A stretch of 64,000 nt of DNA from Erythrobacter sanguineus (GTDB taxonomy: Bacteria; Pseudomonadota; Alphaproteobacteria; Sphingomonadales; Sphingomonadaceae), in NCBI GenBank assembly GCA_945878845.1, contig CAMCUB010000017.1:1-64000 (forward strand). Direction: 5' to 3'. Every line of letters starts with the position of its first letter. Within the stretch, counting starts at the first letter, position 1. Below the pieces are notes generated by a model, which saw nothing but the letters and a program-made list of their open reading frames with translations, was not told where the DNA came from and did no database searches. The position numbers and the translations under genes were made by a program. Below, piece after piece: positions 53,043-62,170 of the stretch.

Positions 53043-53827
53043 TGAGCGACGAGGTGATCCTGTGCGAGGCGGCCGAGGGTGTCGCCACGGTCACCCTCAA
53101 CCGCCCGCAGGCGATGAACGCGCTGAACCGCGCGCTGCGGAAGCGCTTGGCCGAGGTGATGCGGCAGGTGGACGCGGACGACAATGTGCGCGCGGTGATC
53201 CTCACTGGCGCGGGCGAGCGGGCGTTTACGGCGGGGCTCGACCTCAAGGAATTGGGCAGCGAGGCAGGCGCGCTCGGCAGTGCCAATGCCACTGACCCCG
53301 CCGACAACCCGGTCAAGGCCATCGAACTGTGCAGCAAGCCGGTGATCGGCGCGATCAACGGCGTCGCGATCACCGGCGGCTTCGAAGTCGCGCTCGCCTG
53401 CGACGTGCTCATCGCCAGCACCAACGCGCGCTTCGCCGACACCCACGCGCGGGTCGGGATTGTGCCGGGCTGGGGGCTGTCGCAGAAGCTGTCGCGGATG
53501 ATCGGGATTTCGAGGGCGAAGGAACTCGCCTTCACCGGCAATTTCCTCGACGCCGCGACCGCCCACGCCTGGGGCCTCGTCAATCACGTGGTGGAACCCG
53601 GCGCCCTGCTCCCCCTCGCGGCCAAGCTGGCGAGCGACATGGCGGGGATCGATCCGGACTTCCTCGGCCTCTACAAGCGCCTGATCGACGATGGCTATGC
53701 GGCCAGCTTCGGCGAGGGGCTCGCCATGGAAGCCCGGCGCTCCAGCGCCGCCAACAGCGCCGTCGCCCCGGAAGAGGTCGAAGCCCGCCGCATGGCCGTG
53801 CAAGAACGCGGGCGGGGGCAGGGCTGA
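53042..53827 (+). CDS. enoyl-CoA hydratase/isomerase family protein
   Basis: A 261-residue crotonase-fold protein from ATG 53042, translationally coupled to ung by TGATG. Typical sequence: NRPQAMNALNRALRKRL, GAGERAFTAGLDLKELG (oxyanion hole Ala-Gly), INGVAITGGFEVALACD and ARVGIVPGWGLSQKLSRMIG. One of the two Glu of classical hydratases is in GFEVALACD. Substrate unclear: it could hydrate enoyl-CoA in fatty-acid breakdown or act as an isomerase. Confidence 0.92.
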   Translation: MSDEVILCEAAEGVATVTLNRPQAMNALNRALRKRLAEVMRQVDADDNVRAVILTGAGERAFTAGLDLKELGSEAGALGSANATDPADNPVKAIELCSKPVIGAINGVAITGGFEVALACDVLIASTNARFADTHARVGIVPGWGLSQKLSRMIGISRAKELAFTGNFLDAATAHAWGLVNHVVEPGALLPLAAKLASDMAGIDPDFLGLYKRLIDDGYAASFGEGLAMEARRSSAANSAVAPEEVEARRMAVQERGRGQG

Positions 53828-53930
53828 GGCCTGCGGCCGACAGGAAAGCCTTGCACGCACGTCCAGTCGCGGGTTTACAATCCCTTGCCGTTCCAACGGG
53901 GTAGCAGGGGACGGCAACAGGGGGCCGCAC

Positions 53931-55979
53931 ATGCAGGAAAAGCCGTTCAATCCGTTCATCGCAGCAATCTGGCGCAGGCTCGCCGAGACGATGCTGGTCG
54001 AGCCTGAGCGCATGGCGATCACCTCGCAGCAGGTGGTCGACAACCTGCAGGCGATGTTCGGCAATATCCGCGGGCAGACGCCGTTCAACACCGGGATTTC
54101 GGTGTTTGCCGCCTGGTTGGTGCTGGGCGGGCCGATCTGGCACCTCGCGCCGCGCTCCTTCCGGGTGTGGCGGGTGAAGCGGCGGCTCCAGAAGACCCGG
54201 GTCGACCTGTTCCAGGACATGGCCCGCATCCGCGGCATCGTCTACGCGGGCTATTACGGCCACTGGCAAGCGGCCGAGGGGCCGAACCCCGATCAGGTCG
54301 CAGAGGAGAACGCCAACCGCGACAATCCGGTGCTGGGGGCGATCGGCTACAAGTTGCCCCACCACCGGGATCGCGCGGGCAATCCCGATGACCCTTGCAT
54401 CGAGGAATACACCGGCAACGACCTGCCCGCCTCCGCCTTCGTCCATCCCGATGCCATCCCCGACGAGGTCGAGGTTGTGGTGATCGGCTCGGGCGCAGGG
54501 GGCGCGGTGGCGGCGGCGAACCTTGCCGCGCAGGGCTATGAGGTGCTGGTGATCGAGGCTGGGCCCTATCTTTCCAGCACGCAGATCACGACGCACGAGA
54601 AGCAGATGTCCTCGAGCCTGTTCAAGGACGGCGCGATCCAGACCACGCGCGACCGCGACATCATCGTCTTCCAGGGGCGCACCGTGGGCGGCTCTACCGT
54701 CATCAACAACGGGATCTGCCTGCGCCTCGAGGCCGATGGCGAGACGCACCCCGATGCCAATAAAGTGCTCGAAACGTGGGCCTCGCTTGGCGCGCCCATC
54801 GCCGAAGAGGCGCTCGAACAGGCCTATTGCCGGGTCGAGAAGGTGCTCAAGGTCCACGAGATCGACAAGCGGCTCGGGCGCTACAACGGCACGCGGCTGC
54901 TGGCCGGGTGGGACGCCTACAAGGCCGGGTCGAGCGAGCCGCTCGACCAGCGCGCCATCGCCGGGTGGTTCCGCAAGAACTGGGGCGCGAAGACCGAGCC
55001 CAACGCCTGCAACTCCTGCGGCTATTGCAACACCGGCTGTCCCTATGGCCGCAAGAATGCCATGCCAGAAAGCTTCCTCGGCCGCGCGGTGAAGGCGGAC
55101 CGCCCCGCACGCATCCTCGCCGAGGCCGAGGTCGCTGAGATCACCTGGGGCCCGCGCGATGCCGAAGGGCGGCGGGAGGCGAACGGGGTCAAGCTCGTGC
55201 TGCCCGACTATCGCAGCAAGACCATCCGGGTGACCAAGGGCGTGGTGGTCGCCGCGGGCACCATCGCCTCGAGCAACATCCTCTCGGCGAGCGGGATCAG
55301 CGGGACGGGCAAGAACATCTCGCTCAACATCGCCTGCCCCGTCCCCGCGCTGATGCCCGATGACGTGATCGCCTGGGACGAGGACCAGATGGCGACTTTC
55401 ATCGACCGCGGCGACTTCCTGATCGAGAGCCACTTCCAGCCGCCGATGAGCATGTCCTCGCTGGTGCCCGGATGGTTCGACGAGCATTTTGGGCGGATGC
55501 TCAACTACAACCGCCTCGCCTCGGCAGGGGCGCTGTTCCCGGCCGACCGGCGGGGCGAGATCAAAGGCGGCAAGCTCTCCTTCAAGCTGAAGGAGGCGGA
55601 CCTTGCCGTGCTGCGCCGCGCGCTGGCGCTGCTGTCCAAGGTGCACTTCGCGGGCGGCGCGCAGGAGGTCTATCCGGCGCTGCTCAAGGGCCAGACGCTC
55701 CATGCCGGGATGAGCAATGCCGAGATCGACGCCTTCTTCGAACAGGCGATCCGCGAGCCCGACGATGTGGTGCTCTCATCGAGCCACCCGCATGGCGGCA
55801 ATGCGATCAACGCCGATCCGGCCAAGGGCGTGGTCGATCTCGATCAGCGGGTCCACGGCACCGCCAATGTGCTGGTGTGCGACGCGAGCGTTATGCCGAG
55901 CTGCATCCGGGTCAACGCGCAGCTGACCACCATGGCGATGGCCGACCGCGTGACTTTCGGAAGGCGGGTGTTCGGCTAG
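53931..55979 (+). CDS. GMC-type oxidoreductase with a four-Cys motif
   Basis: A 682-residue flavoprotein. ATG 53931 begins MQEKPFNPFIAAIWRRL; a hydrophobic stretch lies at about 55-75. The FAD-binding motif is VVIGSGAGGAVAAANLA near residue 185 and the C-terminal GMC His region is SSSHPHGGNAINADP. Between them C360-x2-C363-x2-C366-x3-C370 followed by Pro has the spacing of ferredoxin-type cluster sites. Long-chain alcohol oxidase or related dehydrogenase activity is possible; the cluster would pass electrons to a membrane partner. The substrate is unknown. Confidence 0.87.
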   Translation: MQEKPFNPFIAAIWRRLAETMLVEPERMAITSQQVVDNLQAMFGNIRGQTPFNTGISVFAAWLVLGGPIWHLAPRSFRVWRVKRRLQKTRVDLFQDMARIRGIVYAGYYGHWQAAEGPNPDQVAEENANRDNPVLGAIGYKLPHHRDRAGNPDDPCIEEYTGNDLPASAFVHPDAIPDEVEVVVIGSGAGGAVAAANLAAQGYEVLVIEAGPYLSSTQITTHEKQMSSSLFKDGAIQTTRDRDIIVFQGRTVGGSTVINNGICLRLEADGETHPDANKVLETWASLGAPIAEEALEQAYCRVEKVLKVHEIDKRLGRYNGTRLLAGWDAYKAGSSEPLDQRAIAGWFRKNWGAKTEPNACNSCGYCNTGCPYGRKNAMPESFLGRAVKADRPARILAEAEVAEITWGPRDAEGRREANGVKLVLPDYRSKTIRVTKGVVVAAGTIASSNILSASGISGTGKNISLNIACPVPALMPDDVIAWDEDQMATFIDRGDFLIESHFQPPMSMSSLVPGWFDEHFGRMLNYNRLASAGALFPADRRGEIKGGKLSFKLKEADLAVLRRALALLSKVHFAGGAQEVYPALLKGQTLHAGMSNAEIDAFFEQAIREPDDVVLSSSHPHGGNAINADPAKGVVDLDQRVHGTANVLVCDASVMPSCIRVNAQLTTMAMADRVTFGRRVFG

Positions 55980-57700
55980 TCCCCGCTGCGCGGCGCGCGC
56001 TGCTGCTGGCCGCCCTGGTTGAGGATCACCGCCGTCGCTGGCCCTTCGGCGCCTTCGAACACCAGCGTCGCATCCACGCCCTCGGCGCGGAATTCGGCTG
56101 GGCCGATCGGGGTCAGCGGGATCGGCGGCTGGCCGGTCAGCTGCCCGGTCAGCCCAGTGCCGTCGGCGGTAAAGGCGATCGTCAGCGTCGCGGGGCCGAA
56201 GGCATAGCGCCCGGCATAGCGCTCCATTTCCGCGCGCGTGACCGTCACCGGCGCCGCCTCGGGCGGGATCGGGCCGGAGCGCACTGCGGTCAGCACCGGC
56301 AGCTCGCCGTTCTGGGCAAAGTCCATCACCGGCGTGCCGTCCGCATCGCGGCGCAGGGTGAACCAGCTGAGGTTCACAGGGCCGTAGAAGAAGCGATTGT
56401 CGCCGCCCGCGAAGACCTCGGACATGCCGCCCCCTCTGCGCTGGGCGAATAGCTTGCCGTCCTTCGCGAAGAACCGCCGCTCGCCGCCCCCGGGGATGGC
56501 ATAGACGCCGAAGTAGGGCTCGAGCGCGGCCATGTCGGGCGCGGTGCGGGTGAAGGAAGGGTAGGGATCGCCGACCGCAGCGGCGGCGACGCGGCGCATC
56601 ACAACGCCGGGCCCGGTGCGCGGCGCGTCGCTATTGGCGAAGACCGCGACGAACAGGTCGCTATCGGGCACATAGATGCTGTCGGTCGAAAAGCCGAAGA
56701 TGCCGCCGCTGTGGCCGACCGCCGGATGGCCGCGCAAGGCGTCGAGCCCGAGCCCGAAGCCATAGGGAACGGTGCTGCCGTCGGGCAGCGCGGTGGGCGT
56801 GATCATCAGCTGGTAATGCGCCGCATCGACCACCTTGCCGTGGTGCAGCGCCTGCGCCCACTTGGCCAGGTCGCCGACCGTCCCGATCAGCGCGCCCGCC
56901 GCGCCCGGGGCGCTCATGTGGATGTATTGGGACTGTGTCGCGGCTGCGGTCGGATCGCCGGTATACCCCCGCGCCATCGCCGGAGTGTCCTCGCCCTCCA
57001 CGCCGTCGCGGATCGAGGCGAGGCCGAGCGGGCGGGTGATCCGCTCCTCCACGGCCTTGTGCCACGGCATCCCGGTGACCTTCTCGATGATCGCGCCGAG
57101 CAGCACGTAGCCCGAATTGTTGTAGTTCCAGGCCTCGCCCGGCTTGCTGACCGCAGGCGCGTCGCGGAATACTGCGACGAGCTCGGTGGTGCTGCGCGGG
57201 ATCGCGGTGCTGATCGGGCTCATGATGCCGGGCATGTCGGTATAGGACTGGATGCCGCTGGTGTGCTGGAGCAGCTGGCGCACAGTCGCCGCCGCGCCCG
57301 GCTGCGGATAATCGGGGAGGAACTTCGTCAGCGGATCGTCGAGCGAGAGCTTGCCCTCCTGCGCGAGCTGGACGATCACCGCGGCGGCAAACTGCTTGGT
57401 GATCGAGCCGAGGCGGAACACCGTATCGGGCGTGATCGCGCGGGCCGCGCCGATATCGGCCAGCCCGCGCCCGCCCTGATAGACGATCTTGCCGCCCTGC
57501 ATGATCACCACAGCCGCGCCCGGCCCGTCAGCGGCATAGCTTTCGGCGAGCACCGCATCGGCAAGCGCGCGCAGGTCTTGCTCCGAGGGGCTCGCCGCCG
57601 CAGCGGCTGGCGCCGGGGTCTCGGCGGCAGCGGGCAAAGTTGCCGTGAGCAGGGCCACTGCGGCCAGGGCATGGCCGGTCATCGTCACGATATTGCGCAC
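55976..57700 (-). CDS. serine hydrolase of the class C beta-lactamase fold
   Basis: A 574-residue exported protein. Signal peptide up to about residue 30; SxxK motif SITK near 100, YxN motif YNNSGY near 190, and an HSGG-type motif GHSGGIFGF near 334 form the active site of the beta-lactamase/DD-peptidase superfamily. The C-terminal 180 residues are an additional lipocalin-like domain, as in many esterase or EstB-type members. GTG 57700 has GAGGG at about 6 nt; GTG 57688 or ATG 57682 are alternatives. It converges with the GMC gene and shares 4 bp. Confidence 0.88.
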   Translation of the reverse strand: MRNIVTMTGHALAAVALLTATLPAAAETPAPAAAAASPSEQDLRALADAVLAESYAADGPGAAVVIMQGGKIVYQGGRGLADIGAARAITPDTVFRLGSITKQFAAAVIVQLAQEGKLSLDDPLTKFLPDYPQPGAAATVRQLLQHTSGIQSYTDMPGIMSPISTAIPRSTTELVAVFRDAPAVSKPGEAWNYNNSGYVLLGAIIEKVTGMPWHKAVEERITRPLGLASIRDGVEGEDTPAMARGYTGDPTAAATQSQYIHMSAPGAAGALIGTVGDLAKWAQALHHGKVVDAAHYQLMITPTALPDGSTVPYGFGLGLDALRGHPAVGHSGGIFGFSTDSIYVPDSDLFVAVFANSDAPRTGPGVVMRRVAAAAVGDPYPSFTRTAPDMAALEPYFGVYAIPGGGERRFFAKDGKLFAQRRGGGMSEVFAGGDNRFFYGPVNLSWFTLRRDADGTPVMDFAQNGELPVLTAVRSGPIPPEAAPVTVTRAEMERYAGRYAFGPATLTIAFTADGTGLTGQLTGQPPIPLTPIGPAEFRAEGVDATLVFEGAEGPATAVILNQGGQQQRAPRSGD

Positions 57701-57786
57701 CTCTCACCCTCTCGCGGTTGCGGGCGCGAGTGTATTGCGTATCTAAAACACCTGTCAAGCGGCGAACGGCAGTCCGCGAGGGCCGC

Positions 57787-58713
57787 TTACCGCGCCGCGC
57801 GCGCCTCGGCCTCGGCGCGCTTCTCCGCCGTCTCGTAGCGCAGGCTGAAAACAGAGATGCCCCAGTTGGGCTCGTCCTTGCGGAACACGTGCAGTTCTGC
57901 CGTCAGCCGCTTGCCCGGATCATCGAACGACCAGCTGCATTCGACATAGGGGAATGCATCCTGACAGCTCCAGCCGACGGGCGCGCCGAGCTCGCTGCGG
58001 GCATGGGCGACCGCTTCGGCCACCATCTTGCCCGCCGATGCCAGATCGTCCGCCCCGCGCCAGACGCGGTCGACATAGTCGCGCTTGGTGACCGGATCGG
58101 TGAAGCCGTAGGTGGTCGTGGCATAGGTCGGATGGCGCAGCGCAAACGCGCTCAGGTCGCCCATCATCACGGCCTCGGCAAAGCGCCCGGCAAGCTCCTT
58201 CTTTCCGGCCATCTCCGCCGCGTCGCGAGCCGCCTTGCGTGCCAGAGCTTCGGGCGTGAGCGGCACGGGCGGGGGCGGAACCATCATCGGCGGCGGAGGC
58301 GGTCCGCGCGGGATGCGGCGGGCCCATTGTGTGTACTCGGCCTCGGTCAGAAAATCGGCCAGCGCCGCGGTGCGCCCGCCCTTTTCGGGGATCAGTTTGC
58401 CGATGTAGGTCTCGCCCCGGCATTTCCAGCTGAAGACGACATAGGTGTATTCCGCCGCCGTGCCGCGCGATTGTTCCGCCGCCTTGCAGCCCGCGAGCGT
58501 CCGCAGCGCGGCCTTGCGGTCGGGCATCACGAGGCCGGGGAATTGCAGGCTGCCGACCTGCGTCACCAGCCATTCGGCCTCGGCCACGTCCCCCGCCGCG
58601 AGCGCGGCGATGGTGGCGGTGACGGCAGCATCATCGGGCGGGGACGCGGGCTCTGCTGCGGCCACCGGCAAGACGAGCAGGGCGGCGAGCGCGGCGGCGG
58701 CACCTTTCAGCAT
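57787..58713 (-). CDS. exported hypothetical protein with proline-rich hinge
   Basis: A 308-residue protein from ATG 58713 with the ribosome site GAGGT. The signal peptide ends VAAAEP. Residues about 140-150 form a Pro-rich hinge (RGPPPPPMMVPPPPVP), separating an N-terminal domain with cysteines (AGCKAAEQ, WKCRGET) from a C-terminal domain (about 205-300; WSCQDAFPYVECSWSFDD, two cysteines likely paired). No family recognised. Confidence 0.75.
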   Translation of the reverse strand: MLKGAAAALAALLVLPVAAAEPASPPDDAAVTATIAALAAGDVAEAEWLVTQVGSLQFPGLVMPDRKAALRTLAGCKAAEQSRGTAAEYTYVVFSWKCRGETYIGKLIPEKGGRTAALADFLTEAEYTQWARRIPRGPPPPPMMVPPPPVPLTPEALARKAARDAAEMAGKKELAGRFAEAVMMGDLSAFALRHPTYATTTYGFTDPVTKRDYVDRVWRGADDLASAGKMVAEAVAHARSELGAPVGWSCQDAFPYVECSWSFDDPGKRLTAELHVFRKDEPNWGISVFSLRYETAEKRAEAEARAAR

Positions 58714-58786
58714 CGGCGGGACCTCTTGAAAGCACGGCATTTCATGGCGGACAATGCCGCCGCGTGCCCTCCGCCGCAACCGCATT

Positions 58787-60025
58787 CTACCCCGAGTGGG
58801 CGGCGATCCATTCCTCGACCACCGGCGCGACCTTGGTGCGCCAGCGCGAACCGTTGAAGATGCCGTAGTGCCCGGCGCCCTCGGCCATGTAGTAGCGCTT
58901 GTGGTCTTCTGGCAGGTTCGGCGTCAGCTTCAATGCCGCCTTGGTCTGGCCGAGGCCGGAGATATCGTCCCGCTCGCCCTCGATCGCCAGCAGCGCGGTG
59001 TCGGTGATCTTGGTGATGTCGACCAGCTCGCCCTTGTGGCGGAACTCGCCCTTGGGGATCGAGTGCTTCTGGAACACCTCTTCCACCGTCTGGAGGTAGA
59101 ACTCGGCGGTCATGTCGCAGACCGAGCGGTATTCGTCGTAGAAATCCTTGGTCGCGTTGGCGCTGGCATCGTCGCCCACGGTGAGGTGTTTGAACATCTC
59201 GTAGTGGCTCATCATGTGGCTCGAGAGGTTCATGCTCATGAAGGCGGAGAGCTGCATGAAGCCCGGATAGACCCGGCGGCCTGCGCCCGGATACCGCAGC
59301 GGCACCGTCGCGATCACCGACTGGCGGAACCAGGCGATCGGGCGCTGCATCGCCATGTTGTTGACCACCGTCGGGCACTCGCGGGTGTCGATCGGGCCGC
59401 CCATCATGGTGAGGGTGGCGGGGGTGGCGGGGGACTTGTGGAGGTTCATCAGCGCCGTGGCCGCAAAGGCGGGCACCGAAGGCTGGCATACCGCCATCAT
59501 ATGGATGCGCTGGCCGCCGGCTTCGCCGTGAATATGCTCGGCAAAGTCGATCAGGTAGTCGATATACTCGTCGAGATCGAAATCGCCTGCGCTGGCCGGG
59601 ACCATCTTGGCATCGGCCCAGTCGGTGATGAAGACTTCGCAGGATTCGAGCATCCGCTCGACCGTGCCGCGCAGCAGCGTGGCGTAGTGACCGCTCATCG
59701 GGGCGACGATCAGCAGGCGCGGGCGGTCGGCGGGGGTGCCCTCGACCCGGAAGCGGAGGAGATCGCCGAACGGGCGCTCCATCACCACGCTTTCGGTCAC
59801 GGCGTGCGCCTTGCCGTCGATCTCGACGCTCTCGATGCCGAATTCGGGCTTGCCGTAATGCGCGGTGGCGTGGGCAAAGACGTCGAGCGCGTGGCCCATC
59901 ATCGGGCCAAGCCCGGTATAGCCCAGCGGATTGGCGGGGTTCGCCAGCATGCCTGCGCTGATCGAGGCGAGCGCACTGGCGCTGTTCATCCAGCTGCGCT
60001 GGAGCTCATAGGCGTGATAAAGCAT
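58787..60025 (-). CDS. phaZ: intracellular polyhydroxyalkanoate depolymerase
   Basis: A 412-residue PHA depolymerase that mobilises the storage polymer from granules. It opens MLYHAYELQRSWM, the PhaZ signature of intracellular type. The nucleophile Cys is in AVCQPSVPA, with Asp and His expected later (GERDDIS and GAGHYGIFNG). AAGGA precedes the ATG. Promoter and palindrome lie upstream (60104-60148). Confidence 0.95.
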   Translation of the reverse strand: MLYHAYELQRSWMNSASALASISAGMLANPANPLGYTGLGPMMGHALDVFAHATAHYGKPEFGIESVEIDGKAHAVTESVVMERPFGDLLRFRVEGTPADRPRLLIVAPMSGHYATLLRGTVERMLESCEVFITDWADAKMVPASAGDFDLDEYIDYLIDFAEHIHGEAGGQRIHMMAVCQPSVPAFAATALMNLHKSPATPATLTMMGGPIDTRECPTVVNNMAMQRPIAWFRQSVIATVPLRYPGAGRRVYPGFMQLSAFMSMNLSSHMMSHYEMFKHLTVGDDASANATKDFYDEYRSVCDMTAEFYLQTVEEVFQKHSIPKGEFRHKGELVDITKITDTALLAIEGERDDISGLGQTKAALKLTPNLPEDHKRYYMAEGAGHYGIFNGSRWRTKVAPVVEEWIAAHSG

Positions 60026-60103
60026 CGGTTTCCTTCGCGCGACGAACGATCTGGCACCTTATCCCGTGGCGCCTTGATGCAGAAAGATGCGCCTTCGCGC
60101 GTC

Positions 60104-60120
60104 ATTGTGCAATGCACAAT
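60104..60120. promoter_or_regulatory. palindrome at the phaZ promoter
   Basis: ATTGTGCAATGCACAAT is a perfect 17-bp palindrome with a TGC-N3-GCA core, the core of reported PhaR sites in other bacteria. It overlaps the -10 box by two bases and covers the likely transcription start. Binding by PhaR is inferred; no phaR gene is in the window. Confidence 0.6.
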
Positions 60121-60148
60121 TGTATAGGGGGCAATCGGGGCCGAACAA
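60119..60148 (-). promoter_or_regulatory. predicted promoter of phaZ
   Basis: Minus strand: -35 TTGTTC (60148-60143), 18-bp spacer, -10 TACAAT (60124-60119), about 93 bp before the phaZ ATG. The -10 is strong, the -35 weak. Confidence 0.5.
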
Positions 60149-60207
60149 AGGCGGCCCCACTTTTTGCACGTGATATTGGCAGCCAGCGGGGCTAGAGGGC
60201 CCAGACC

Positions 60208-62061
60208 ATGCACGGCGAAACCCCTCCGCAAGACGCGTCAGAGATCCCCGACGACCTGCCCGAACCGGCGGGTGCGGTGCTGCCTGAAACGACCGAGCCC
60301 GCGCCCAAGTCGCGCAGCCTCGCGCCCTTGCGGATGGTGTTCGGCACCGCGCTGCAATACCCGCGCGAGATCGCGCTGGCGCTGGTGGCGCTGTTCATCA
60401 CCTCGGCGGCGACGCTGGCGATCCCCTATCGCTTCAAGGTGATCATCGACGAGGCCTTCTCCGGCGGGGCCGACCCCGTACAGATCGGCCACGCCTTCCA
60501 GTACCTGCTTATGATCGTCGCGATCCTCGGCCTCGGCACGGCGCTGCGGTTCTATTTCGTCAGCTGGATCGGCGAGCGCGTGGTGGCCGACATTCGCCTC
60601 AAGGTGCAGGCCAACCTGCTGCGCCTCTCGCCCGGCTTCTACGAGGTCAACAGCCCCAAGGAAATCTCGAGCCGGATGACCTCCGACACCGCGGTGATCG
60701 AGAACGTGGTCGGCACCACCGTCTCGGTCGCGCTGCGCAATACGCTGACGGCGATCGGCGGGGTCGGGTTCCTGGTCTATCTCGCCCCCTCGCTGACGCT
60801 CGGCCTCTTGATCGGCATCCCGCTGGTGATCGCCCCGATCGTGTTCTTCGGGCGCAAGATCCGCGCGGTCTCGCGCTCCAGTCAGGACCGCATCGCGGAT
60901 GTCGGCGCCTATGTTACCGAGGTGCTCTCGGCGATGAAGATCGTCCAGAGCTTCGGGCAGGAGGGCCGCGAGAACGAGCGCTTTGCCAGCGTGGTCGAAG
61001 GCACCTTCGACACCGCGCGCCGCCGCATCATGCTGCGCGCGGCGATGACGACGGTGGTGATCCTGCTGGTGTTCGGCGGCGTGGTGCTGGTGATGTGGCG
61101 CGGCGCGCTGGCGGTGGCGGCGGGCGAGATCAGCGGCGGCACCATCGCCGCCTTCGTGCTCACCGGCGGGCTGGTCGCGGGCGCGCTCGGCTCGCTGACC
61201 GAGGTTTACGGCGACCTGCTGCGCGGCGCGGGCGCGGCGAGCCGGCTGGCCGAACTGCTCGACGCCCGGCCCGAGATCGCCCCCCCGGCGCGGCCCGAGC
61301 GCCTGCCGACCCCTGCGCGGGGCAGCCTCTCCTTCCGCAATGTCACCTTCCGCTACCCCGCGCGCCCCGAGACCGCGGCGCTCAAGGACTTCACGCTCGA
61401 GATCGAGCCGGGCGAGACGATCGCCATCGTCGGGCCCTCGGGCGCGGGCAAGTCGACAATCTTCCAGCTGGTCGAGCGCTTCTACGATCCCCAGGGCGGC
61501 ACGATCCGCTTGGACGGCGTGCCGCTGACCAGCGCCGACCCGGCCGATCTGCGCGCCCGCATTGCGCTCGTCCCGCAGGTCGGCGTGCTGTTCAGCGCCA
61601 ATGCGCGCGACAACCTGCGCTACGGCAAGTGGGACGCGACCGACGAGGAAATCTGGCAGGCCGCCCGCGCCGCCAATGCCGAGACCTTCCTGCGCGCGCT
61701 GCCGCTGGGGCTCGACACCTATCTCGGCGAGGGCGGGACGCAGCTTTCGGGCGGGCAGCAGCAACGCGTCGCCATCGCCCGCGCGCTGCTGCGCGATGCG
61801 CCGATCCTGCTGCTCGACGAGGCGACCAGCGCGCTCGATGCCGAAAGCGAGCAGCTCGTCCAGCAGGCGCTCGAGGGGCTAATGCAGGGCCGCACCACGC
61901 TGGTGATCGCCCACCGCCTCGCCACGGTGCGCGCGGCCGACCGGATCGTGGTGCTCGATGACGGCCGGATCGTCGAACAGGGCACGCATGACGCGCTGAG
62001 CAAGGCAGGCGGTCTTTATGCACGCCTCGCAAGGCTGCAATTCGCCGCTGACGCTGCTTAA
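60208..62061 (+). CDS. ABCB-type ABC exporter (fused permease-ATPase)
   Basis: A 617-residue half-transporter. A cytosolic tail of about 45 residues precedes six membrane segments (about 50-330), then the ATPase: Walker A GPSGAGKST near 415, signature LSGGQQQRVAIARAL near 515, Walker B with the Glu in ILLLDEATSALD. It is like MsbA/ABCB-family exporters or the alphaproteobacterial ATM1-like branch; the substrate (lipid, peptide, glutathione conjugate) cannot be read. ATG 60208 is 181 bp from the divergent phaZ. Confidence 0.92.
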   Translation: MHGETPPQDASEIPDDLPEPAGAVLPETTEPAPKSRSLAPLRMVFGTALQYPREIALALVALFITSAATLAIPYRFKVIIDEAFSGGADPVQIGHAFQYLLMIVAILGLGTALRFYFVSWIGERVVADIRLKVQANLLRLSPGFYEVNSPKEISSRMTSDTAVIENVVGTTVSVALRNTLTAIGGVGFLVYLAPSLTLGLLIGIPLVIAPIVFFGRKIRAVSRSSQDRIADVGAYVTEVLSAMKIVQSFGQEGRENERFASVVEGTFDTARRRIMLRAAMTTVVILLVFGGVVLVMWRGALAVAAGEISGGTIAAFVLTGGLVAGALGSLTEVYGDLLRGAGAASRLAELLDARPEIAPPARPERLPTPARGSLSFRNVTFRYPARPETAALKDFTLEIEPGETIAIVGPSGAGKSTIFQLVERFYDPQGGTIRLDGVPLTSADPADLRARIALVPQVGVLFSANARDNLRYGKWDATDEEIWQAARAANAETFLRALPLGLDTYLGEGGTQLSGGQQQRVAIARALLRDAPILLLDEATSALDAESEQLVQQALEGLMQGRTTLVIAHRLATVRAADRIVVLDDGRIVEQGTHDALSKAGGLYARLARLQFAADAA

Positions 62062-62170
62062 TCGACGAAGGGCCACCTGCGCTGGACGAAGCGCAACCCT
62101 TTCGCTTGTGCGACGTTACTGTGACGTCACGCGAACTCTTTTCGCAATCTCACAGGGACTCGAGCTTCAC

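Noticed and set aside
62101..62140. TGACGTCA palindrome before the M13 peptidase gene
   Set aside because: An 8-bp palindrome is expected by chance; no second site or promoter alignment supports it.
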